A stretch of 64,000 nt of DNA from Erodium maritimum. Taxonomy: Eukaryota; Streptophyta; Magnoliopsida; Geraniales; Geraniaceae. A program made the position numbers and the translations under genes. The notes under the pieces are model-generated. The model did no database searches. It was not told the origin of the DNA and worked only from the letters and a program-made list of their open reading frames with translations. The stretch spans positions 13,459,001 to 13,523,000 of the forward strand of contig OY997596.1 in the NCBI GenBank assembly GCA_963921825.1. Direction: 5' to 3'. Below are positions 55,265 through 64,000 of this stretch, in pieces (positions within the stretch are counted from its first letter, which is position 1; the number at the start of each line of letters is the position of its first letter).

Positions 55265-56953
55265 TGTTAGTCTTAGTGCCCGTAGTTCAATCCTAAATGT
55301 CCAAATGTATATATCATCGTTAGCAATAAAATTAAAGCGGCTTTATATTACTTATGTGTTGGAGTAATATATCGATGTGTGCTCTGATCTATGCCCACCA
55401 TGCGAATAGAACCATAGATCGAGATAGATCACACTCGATGGGTCCCTAGTCAACAAAGCTTCACTAGAAGCGACTAGTATGAAAGATGGCTCTTTATGGC
55501 TTACGTTCTGTTAGTCATTGGAATGGGATTCTGGAGTCTGATCATAGATATCATGTGGGACATGATATTGGACGACCCGCCCTGAATATGTGCCATAGAT
55601 TAAGTCATGAACATATTCAGTGTTGTAGCTTGTCATGTATCCTTAGACCAAGGAGTCTTTGTGATCGCTATGTAGTCAACAACTGAGTTTGACCTGAGCC
55701 TAACGTTGTCCGTAACAGGGCTTCCATAACGGCCAGGATTGGCTTGGGGATGGGCTACATGAGTGACACGAAAGACGGCTAAGGGATTTATCCCTCATAC
55801 TAAGGTATGGGAAAGATATCGGTTCTCGGCCGCTTGATCGAGAGTGACTGAAAGAATAGCATGGCCATGCACATGATACTGGGTATCATATCTTCAGTCA
55901 TCTCACATATCAAGGAACGGTGATTGAGAATAATAAGGATGACGGCTCTATGCCTTATCTCAATCAGGATATCGGAGATAAAAGGATAATGACAGGGACG
56001 ACGGAAAGGTTAGAATCGACAGGGTCGATTCGTAATGTAGTGTCAGGCAATACTAAAGTCTCGTTAGTTGCCACTTAAATAGGATCAAGTAAAATGGGAT
56101 TTTACGTTGATCTATTGACATGCATAAACCTAAGGGTCACACCGGAGGATGAAACTCATTGACACATTTATGGAGAATGGCCAAAAGGGAGTTGTCTCGG
56201 GACATGACCAAAACTGGGTTTTGGGTCATGTGCCCGTAAGTGAATAGGACTTTACGGATCGAGACAAGGCTTGGAGTCTTGGGATTGATTGCGTCGGATA
56301 ATGTTGGACATTTCCGGTATGGAAGGCTTGGAGGCGATGAGCGAATCACGGGACCTCGTTGGAAATGGCCACGGGCCATGTTCCAAGAGGCCCATGAAAG
56401 GCCCATGCAACCAAGGCCCATGGAACTAATTAATCAAGTCTTGATTAATTAGTACTAAGTAAGCAAGACAAGGATTAAGGTGTTGGTGATTCACCACCTA
56501 ACCCAATCTTGTCTTGCCATACTTTGTCCTATTTACACCTTACTTGACACCATACTTGTCCCATGCCTTTAGTTGGACAAGTATGGGTTTTGTTATGTTT
56601 AAGTCATCTTTTTTCAACATAACAAACACAAGACAAGAATAGGAAACACATTTTCTCTCCCTCTTCCATGGCCATTTCGGGTTTGGCTAGTTTCCACCTC
56701 CATGTTTGTGTTCTTGAGTCCTCAAAGAGAAGAACTACGTGGCTTTGATTCCCATGTGGATACGTAGGCGTCTTGGAGACTCAAGCCAATCATTCGTTAA
56801 CCGGTGTTCTTGTTTTGGTAAGAACTAGTGCTGAAATTTTTCTCTTGTTAATCCATTCTTTGTTAGTTGTTTCATGGTTCTAATTGTCTCTTGGTTTTCA
56901 TTGATTTTCCGCTGCGAGTTGGTTCATCTCCAACCCTACCTAGAGACCCAACA
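55265..56953 (+). repeat. 3' LTR of copia copy B
   Basis: Same length and apparently same sequence as 48491-50179. It is preceded by the purine tract at about 55253-55262 and followed by the duplication GCGCA. Confidence 0.95.
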
Positions 56954-56958
56954 GCGCA

Positions 56959-57219
56959 TACATTCACAGGGCAACATACTCACATGCCTCTCAGGGGAAT
57001 CCAGTTACATTCGCATTCATCTACTCTCAGGCCGCACAGTATTTTGGTTTTGGGGATGGGCAGTTTGTGTTTAGACATTTACTTTCTGTTGTTTTCTTTC
57101 TGTTGTTTTTTGTCTTTTTTCTGGCAATTTTTCTCAAACTATAGCTAGGTTGGGATTTATTGTTTTGCATCTTTTTCCTCAAAAGGTAATTTCAATTTGC
57201 TTTCGCTGATAAAAAAAAA
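56959..57219 (+). mobile_element. LINE-like 3' tail beyond copia copy B
   Basis: This continues the sequence interrupted at 48490. It ends TTTGCTTTCGCTGAT followed by nine A residues (57211-57219), the form of a plant L1 3' end. The flanks on both sides of the copia insertion contain related CATTCACA and CCAGTTACATTC motifs. Confidence 0.5.
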
Positions 57220-57379
57220 GTTAGTGTGGCGATCGATTCAATCCTATACCATGTGAGTTTTCATGCTACCCAACTACTTAATCTACCGGATCCACAAGAC
57301 TCGAGAAATTTCTATGGACAGGGAACACTAATGCATAGGCCGATCATATGGCAATCTTGAAGCGCTTTTGTTGGTCGAA

Positions 57380-57500
57380 ATCTATTTCAGGTACCTGAGG
57401 GATTTTAACATCACGCTGCTAGGTAAATTGGCGCAACAAGTAATGACAAAGGAGGATATTGGATCGGGAGAGGCCACACCTATTATGTACTCTCCCTGAC
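57380..57500 (+). pseudogene. Possible LINE ORF2 scrap
   Basis: The peptide YLRDFNITLLGKLAQQVMT resembles the LINE connection block (usual form: FRDLHDFNLALLGKQ.W). It is short and decayed, and no adjoining domain is readable. The rest of 57220-57940 shows no gene. Confidence 0.35.
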
Positions 57501-57940
57501 TCAATGAGGACATTCCTTTCATCCAAACGAGGTCTGGAAGCATGGAAGGTCATACACTGTTCAATCTCATGTGTATTAATGGGATGACGGAGTCTTTTTT
57601 GGAAACCTCAGATGCCTACTCAACTAAGTCAGGCTACCAGGCCCTTGGCCAGCAATGAAACCAGACCTATGCACCACCCCTTCTCCCACATGGAACATTT
57701 CCACTCAACCCCGTCTTTTATCATTCCTCTGCAAGATCAATGCGGGATGTCTCCCATTAGGACGTTACTAAGATTAGGTGAGTCAACCTATAACTTCAAT
57801 TAACATACATGACGTATAGGTGGGGAATTTGTAAATTTAACAAAGTTATAGGCAAACGGTAACAGTTGCAGCTATATTTAAATGTTAACAAATTGGAATG
57901 TTACACAAGTGATCATCTAATGGAGTGTAAGATAATGATT

Positions 57941-60900
57941 TCAAGCTTGATCAACTTCTTTGGATGAAGCATGAGTAGCCTTCTTGAGTTCAAGAGCTCT
58001 CTTATAAGGCGGGGCAATTGGGGGTTGCACAGGATCCAAACTCTGGTAAGTTCCCTCTGCAACTTTGGGCAGTGGATAAGAACGGTCCGAGTCGTACCCG
58101 CTGAGGTCTCCACAAGCTAAAAATGGGATGTACACCTTATTCGGGCCTTCCAGCCACCCACTACTGCAATCTGCTTTGCAATAAAGTCTGAATTACACAA
58201 ACACAAGAAATAACTGAATTACTCATATATGAAACACTTCAGTTACCTAAATCATCTGCTCCTGAGGGGCTTCCCACTTTTTCCAGGAGGCTATGCAAAT
58301 CCTTTGGGTTGAAACCTTCAGGCGGGGAATAATTCTCACAAACTGCAAATGCCTCTGTGACAAACAATAATAAAATACTTAGCTTTAATTGCCAGTTCAA
58401 CACTTTGAAGGTTGGGTTGGGTGGGACTAATTACATACTGTTCATTTAAGATGAGTAAATTTATTTGCCAAGTCTTAGGTTATAATATATCCCATAAAGA
58501 TCAAGACTCGGATCAGTCATGAGCAAACCACCTCCATGCACACAGATAGTTGAGATACTTGTATCCGGTTGATCAACACAGCTTTAATTAAGAACAAAGA
58601 CTTCAATTTATTCTAAAAGTTATCAGTTACATTAACACTTAATTATAAAGAACAAACAGATAAGTTGAGTAATTTATGAACCAAGACAAAGAAAACAAGC
58701 ATCTGACCTATGCTAGAGTTACGGCTGCTTTTCGGTTTAGCAAAAGTCACTATAGGGAAGAACAACTTTAGCTGCAACAAACAAGCAAAAAAGAATTAAA
58801 AGTAAAGCAAAAATAAGCTGTTTTCTTACTATGAAACAGAGTGTGGAGTCAAAAAACATAGAAGAAATGTAGGGATAAGGGAACAAAGAAGTAAAAGTAA
58901 GGTACGATTGTGATGATAATAAGTTCAGCTTAATGATTCAAATACCATGACCTTGATCTTAAAATTACAGTAAAAACAAGCATATAAATTACCTGGCAGT
59001 ACAGAAGACTTGTATCCTTTCCACGAAATATCTTCGCAATAAATTTACCACCTTCTCTAAGTATATGAGTTACAATAGTTAAACCCTGTAAGCTAGGCAA
59101 TTCAGGTGATACAATCCAATGGAAAAGACAAATACTGGTTAAAACAAACATTTTGGGATATAACTCCCTAGAAAACAAAAGGTCACATGGCAGAATTTAT
59201 TTACCCATACAGAAAGTTTGAATGCCGCAATACAAAATTTAGTTTACAACTTATGCGCAAGGGAACAAAACCCTCTCTTTGTTACTAAGTGACACTGCAT
59301 CTACTTAGTAGACAAGCCACAGGGTTCTGGATGTTATGTCCACCACATTTGATCTACAATCTCTAGTAGTAAGTCGCATTCACAATGCTTTGGTTAGCAT
59401 ATGAGGAATAAAAAACACTTACAGCTAATATGAGCTGGGACTGAACAAATTCATCCATGTCATGAAGACCAGTAACTACAATCAGAATGATACAAAAACA
59501 ATAAATTGACCAAATTAAGACAAATGTATTCAGCAGCATGGATAGTCCTTGAGAGTATAATATTCTATATAGCATCTTACCGTCAGGAGCACCATCACAC
59601 ACAACCAGGTCAGCCTTGCAGCCATCAAAATGTCTAATAACCTGAAGAAGAATTGAACAGGGCACACAATTGATTGATTACAAGTTGGGAACATATAGCC
59701 ATGGGGATAGCAATTGAAGGTTCAACATGTGAAAAAAAAAACAATTCAAGGAAAGCAATAACTATGAAATATATTATTTGTTCAAACTGCCTAACCCTCT
59801 CATAAAAAAAAGGCCATTTGTGGGGGAGGGGTTAAGTTAGGAGGGGGGTGATGGGGTTCATTACTGCTGATGAAAAAGCCCATTTAATACGGCATGATGA
59901 TAGTTGCACACTTGACCATACAGTTAGCACAAAGAAGCTCTCTTGCAGCAGAAATCATGTGAAAAACACCGAACATTGTCTTCGTAATCTAAAACAAAAA
60001 GAAAACATAAAGAGTGAAGGTATATTAATGCCCTTACCACTTCAGCTGTCCGAGCATTAGTTATATCACCCTGAACTTGAATAACACCATCTATGGGAGC
60101 CATGGGCTGTAAATCAATGGCCACGATAAGAGGAAGACCACCATCCCTGAAAACTCGTGATTAGAATAAGAAGTTTGGGTGAAGAAGGTGTTTAGCATAT
60201 TCATACAAGAAGACATTGTAGCATTGCTCAGTCAAACATCAATCACTGATAAACATAATTTTGTAAGTTTTTTTTATCAACAATACTCCAAACCCTAAGG
60301 TTTGAACCCGAGAGTTTGAATGAGGAAACCAGGCTCTTAATCACGTGATCCAACAGGCGTCAGCAATACAAATTTGTATTGAGATGGCTCTACTTAGGAT
60401 ACTTCCATTGAAAATGTACGGCAAGTCATATGTTCCAGACTTCAGAACTGTAGAATTTAAAGAAATATGTTTCTGCAAATATGATTGTCAAAATGTTAAA
60501 TCCGAAGAAGGAGCATTGCATTTCATCTTTGTTTACATGAATGTTTTTTAATTGGTTGTAACATGTTGCATTAACAGACACCAACATTCATTGTTGAGGG
60601 AAAATCAAACATAAATGAGGACAACAAAAGTTTGCTGACCATAAGGCCAAAGGTAATTGTTGCATATGTTGATATCCAATAATAACTTAATAGCAAGTAT
60701 TCAAAACATTCAAATTTAATAAAACTAAACCTATTGTGGTGGAAGACCTACTTAATTTCCGCAAACAAAATGTGCATTTGCGGGATTTTTTTGAAACCTA
60801 ATGTAACACAAGGTAAAATGTTTCAAAACTCAAATGGAGGAAAAGTTTCAAATGATTTTATGTGAGGCTCATATAAAACCTCACACATATTTTAACAATC

Positions 60901-61885
60901 AGCAATAGGGGTAGGGGGAAGAAAGCAAGCATAAACAAGTAAGGAGTTTCGTAGCAAACTTGTAGCAAATAAGAAGAGATAAGTTAAGGTTACAAATTTA
61001 ACTCGGGTGTAAAGAGAGTAACTTACTTTGGATCAGCTGAAACCTTAGCTGGGAGATATAATTTGCGACTTAAAACCTACATAACAAATTTACATCAAAG
61101 ACAAGTATAGGAGCATTGTAGGCAACCACAGATTAAACCAGTAAGGTAGGTAAAAGCATAAGATAAGCAATTCAGGACAAAGATATCAAGAACTTCATTC
61201 ATGCCAAATATCCATGTTAACTGAGAGCCTAGTACTAACCCATCAAGCACAATCAAAGTAGAGCATAGGAGGGATTAATTCTTACTTAAAACAAATGTTT
61301 TTCAAGCAATCATTCCTAACCTATTCATTTCAAGGACTAGTGTATTATCTTCAAAATACAAGTACCTGGCTCCAGCTTCCAGGGGCAGCACACAAATCTA
61401 CTACATGCTTCACTCCTGCAAATTAAATTTTAATCAAGCAGCTAGTAAGTATCTGGAACCTATCATATAAATTCAGAAAATTGTTCAACTTATTTCCAAA
61501 CACATACCATTATCAAGGTTTCTAGAAAAGGAGAATAAAGGGATGGCAAAAACATATTTTGCCACAATTAGTAGGCTTCTAACTAGGATTCATCTCCAAA
61601 CATTGTATGAGGAAACATGTGTTTGTAATAAACGTGCGTCAGAGCAAGAGATAAAGAGATTGATTGAACCTTCGAATATGTTGAATTCCTCATCTATCTG
61701 AAGAAGCTTAAAGGCACTACGAGCACGCCAACCTTCTTCTTTTGCTTTCCGATAATAGATATCCTTGAAAAAACACAAAACAACCTACAGTCAGAAATTG
61801 GCAAAATATGGAAACCGTTAAAATGGAATTTTCAGCCAACAAATCAACACATGTATACCCTTTTATCTCTCGAAGCTTTGCCCAT
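57941..61885 (-). CDS. TRM7: tRNA (C32/N34) 2'-O-methyltransferase, TRM7/FTSJ1 type, 11 exons
   Basis: Minus-strand exons are 61859-61885, 61670-61763, 61366-61415, 61027-61076, 60038-60146, 59581-59641, 59423-59475, 58993-59085, 58708-58771, 58247-58354 and 57941-58170. All introns are GT-AG, and the joined frame is 312 residues. It uses S-adenosylmethionine to methylate the ribose at positions 32 and 34 of the tRNA anticodon loop. In yeast and animals each site needs a partner protein. The N terminus [12 protein letters not shown]-binding [11 protein letters not shown] (47-57), SRNSSIEAFAVC and [13 protein letters not shown] match the family. The catalytic tetrad is complete: Lys28, Asp126 (VVCDGAPD), Lys166 (FIAKIFRG), Glu201. 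No lesion was seen. Confidence 0.95.
60266..60360 (-). mobile_element. Possible SINE in TRM7 intron 4
   Basis: On the minus strand the stretch reads TGGATCACGTGATTAAGAGCC, then GGTTCAAACCTTAGGG (B-box-like), then GTATTGTTGATAAAAAAA. This is the layout of a tRNA-derived SINE with an A tail. Left ATTTTGTA and right AATTTGTA may be a decayed target duplication. Confidence 0.4.
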
Positions 61886-62398
61886 GTTAAACTGTGGTTC
61901 CTAGAAGATGTTAAAACACGGTCCTGAAAACCAAGATTAATTCCAAAATTAAAAGCTTATTGTAAATAACCAACCCCACAGTGCACCCATTGATAGGAGC
62001 ACGACCAATAGGTCTAGGGAGCTTACGACCTCAAAACCATTTGATCATTGCTTTTATTCCCTTCAAGTTACTACAAAGCAAGTGTGATAAAGAAAGTCTC
62101 ATTATCATTATGAAAAGGGAAAACGTCATTTACTTACCCACTAATAACATACCATAAATGTTATCCATTATCAATAACACACCTTCACCTTTCTTAATTC
62201 ATCAAAAAACCCGAACTTCCGTTAATTTAGATGGAAAAAAACATGCTTTTATCACATTTTAATAAAATACCTAAAATAACCTTTTTTTAATCTCTTCTGG
62301 CATGGAGGGAACAGAGGGTTCCTCTTTACTTCCCCTAAATCGGAGCCTATTACCATAACAAGCAAGTCTATGTCAAGAGAGTGGGGACTGTAAGTGAG
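61886..62398. other. Upstream region of TRM7
   Basis: This is the AT-rich 5' flank of the minus-strand methyltransferase gene. No TATA box with convincing spacing, no other gene and no element could be fixed. Confidence 0.35.
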
Positions 62399-62731
62399 CA
62401 CCGGGGAAGGCCCTTGGTCATTCAGTCAACTGGGTCGATTCATATCAATGGAGGTCCAATCCGCCCAGATAAGTCGGAGCCATAGTTTTGAGCCAACATA
62501 CCAGAGCCAGTCCCTAAATAGGGCGGACTCGCTCAGGAACTACTCAGCGAAACCGAACTACATGGAGAACAAGTTGTTGTTTCTGAGGAGCAATTAGTTA
62601 TCCAGAAAACAAAGCCTTACGGAGAGGGTGAAATCCTCTTTGGTTCGAGCCAAAAGGGTGATCTGGCGGTGGCTTTGATTAGTCCGGACAATGAGGACGG
62701 TGGTCCTGTTCAGGTTCAAATGCGAGCTTAA
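62399..62731 (+). pseudogene. Unidentified coding-like fragment with three stops
   Basis: One frame of 110 codons reads coherently, with stops at about 62483 (TAG), 62489 (TGA) and 62525 (TAG). Each would be a Gln or Arg codon before a C-to-T change. Blocks include PLVIQSTGSIHINGG, LAQELLSETELHGEQVVV, TKPYGEGEILFGSSQKGD and VALISPDNEDGGPVQVQMRA before a terminal TAA. The base composition is clearly more GC-rich than its surroundings. The family was not recognised. It could be the linker part of a retroelement ORF1 or the end of a decayed host gene. Confidence 0.4.
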
Positions 62732-63377
62732 TTATAGAGGATGAGGTTTCTTTCTCTCCTCCATAACAACAACAACAAAATCTCTTCCTCTTACTGCTTC
62801 TGTTACTGGTAGGAATCATAATCTTGATTCTCTTCTATATAATTGTGTTTAATATGTTTAGAATAATTCAGTGATATTTACATGCTAAAAGCCTAAAATT
62901 ACAATCTCTGGTAGATTGATATTCAAAATGTTTTGGGATCAATTGAAAACAAAATTTAAAGTTGATGATGAGGAGTGAGAACCATTTGGAACCGTGATTA
63001 TAACTAAATCTTTTGAAATGATGATGATAACTATCATTAACTAGTTTTAGGTTCCAAATAAAAATATTAATTGAAAGCAGCAAATCATCGTCCACCCTCC
63101 ACAGTCAACACCTCTACAATATCATCGTGCAACCAGGACAACAATCGGCTCTGAGAAATCTATTGATGTTGAACAAGGTAAGGTTTTGGAAATTCTCAAG
63201 TTGGGTATGAATATGATCTAAACACAAATATAAAAATCGAAAATTAGATGATTGAGTAAGGATAATTGGACATTTCATCTCTAATTTTGATGCCGTCAGT
63301 CAGTACTAACAGAAACTCAGGTTTTTTGATGAATAACGAAAGGTGACAGAGTGTTATTGATAATGAATGACTTCTAG

Positions 63378-63510
63378 GCAGGGGCGGAACTAGGTAGAAC
63401 ATAGGGTGTTCCATGGAACACCCTAGATATAAGAGCATCTAGCCTAATGGTAGAAGGCTTCTTAATCTTTTCTACAAGTCTTGTGTTCGACTCACTTGTG
63501 GAACACCCTC
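63378..63510 (+). repeat. Repeat with pol III-like A and B boxes
   Basis: TAGCCTAATGG (63440-63450) fits the A-box consensus and TGTTCGACTC (63484-63493) the B box, 44 bp apart, as in a tRNA or tRNA-derived SINE. A perfect palindrome GGGTGTTCCATGGAACACCC (63404-63423) lies upstream, and GGAACACCC recurs at 63501-63509. The region starts with CAGGGGCGGAACTAGG, a sequence often seen at the ends of plant repeats. No complete element could be bounded. Confidence 0.4.
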
Positions 63511-63540
63511 AGATTTTCCTCCCTCTTTTTGCTTCTCCTT

Positions 63541-63652
63541 TCCAGTTTGGGCTTTAAAGCCTTTAAATCAACATAAAAAAATGTCCACGAACGACTCAAT
63601 TTTTCACTTTTCAGGTTGGGCTTTAAAGCCTTTAAATCAACATAAAAATGTA
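63541..63652. repeat. Direct repeat pair of about 40 bp
   Basis: The block GGGCTTTAAAGCCTTTAAAT followed by CAACATAAAAA occurs at about 63548 and 63618, about 70 bp apart. It contains the palindrome TTTAAAGCCTTTAAA-like core. From about 63690 a CGGTGAGATC / ATATCGG-rich stretch and a TA microsatellite (63788-63802) follow, with no gene to the end of the window. Confidence 0.7.
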
Positions 63653-64000
63653 ACCACTTCAATTGGTGTAAATATTTTATTCCCTCACGCAAGGTTCTAA
63701 ATATCGGTCGCGGTGAAATATCGGTGAGATCACCGGTAAAGATATTTCAATATATCGGAGAGATCTCGGTAAATCGCGTTTTGTATTAAATATATATATA
63801 TAATACATATATTAATAACAAAATTAATGTTATAATAAAATTTGTTACTAAATGTTATTATTAAAACATAAATTATTACTTGAGTCCAACAAATTTAACT
63901 CAGGTTCAATTAATCTAAGCCCAATAAGATAAACAACTTAAAAGAATAGCCCAACCCACTGAAACCTTAAAGCTAACTCTTATATTCACTTAAACACTAC

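Larger units (their letters stand above)
48491..56953 (+). mobile_element. Complete Ty1/copia element, copy B
   Basis: LTRs at 48491-50179 and 55265-56953 are both 1689 bp and look identical wherever compared. The flanking duplication GCGCA lies at 48486-48490 and 56954-56958. The primer site TGGTATCAGAGC is at 50181-50192, and the purine tract AAGTGGGAGA precedes the 3' LTR. It belongs to the same family as copy A, in opposite orientation, 30.9 kb away. The 1.55-kb leader (50193-51735) carries two exact copies of a 21-bp block (51335-51355, 51400-51420) and several CATTGGATGTA motifs. No full-length frame remains. Confidence 0.96.

Noticed and set aside
63378-63395. Possible hAT terminal repeat CAGGGGCGGAACTAGG
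   Set aside because: No inverse copy and no 8-bp duplication are visible before the end of the window.

Overview
This is plant nuclear DNA, most likely from a eudicot. It holds two apparently intact, intron-containing host genes, and almost everything else is transposable-element sequence. The species cannot be named from the sequence. The evidence for a plant is a laccase with the standard six-exon plant structure, plus Ty1/copia and Tekay-like gypsy retrotransposons primed by initiator Met-tRNA, L1-type LINEs, a hAT MITE, a Mutator-like MITE and a PIF/Harbinger remnant.

Layout. 1-8.9 kb is a mosaic of small elements: a hAT MITE (309-1042), a LINE derivative without ORF2 (1066-2607, minus), a Mutator-like MITE (3019-3363), a second ORF2-less LINE derivative (3430-5462, plus) and a dead PIF/Harbinger transposase (6126-7342). 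9135-17599 is a complete copia element on the minus strand (copy A, 5-bp target duplication). It lies about 0.96 kb upstream of the laccase gene (18560-21456, plus). That gene carries a recognisable miR397 pairing site and has a MITE in its last intron. SINE-like tandem units and a 5'-truncated LINE follow (to about 25.34 kb).

25.37-39.77 kb is a four-level nest. An old LINE reverse transcriptase was split by an ORF2-less LINE, which was split by a 12.7-kb gag-only gypsy element, whose 3' LTR was split by a 3.3-kb solo LTR. Target-site duplications support each insertion. 39.79-46.9 kb is a nearly full-length LINE with an uninterrupted 715-residue ORF1 that contains an RRM. 48491-56953 is copia copy B, inverted relative to copy A, inside another LINE-like tail that ends at 57219.

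The right end carries an 11-exon minus-strand gene (57941-61885) for a TRM7/FTSJ1-type tRNA 2'-O-methyltransferase with its complete K-D-K-E tetrad. Upstream of it lie a broken coding-like fragment and SINE-like sequence.

The two host genes have unrelated jobs: lignin-type phenol oxidation in the cell wall, and anticodon-loop methylation of tRNA. The most notable element biology is the copia family. Both copies have near-identical LTRs and intact target duplications, yet share losses of the gag zinc knuckle, the protease, the integrase and the reverse transcriptase active sites. Nearly all of these losses read as G-to-A changes on the coding strand. The family was probably moved in trans, long after its own proteins died. 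No CRISPR, rRNA or canonical tRNA gene was seen.
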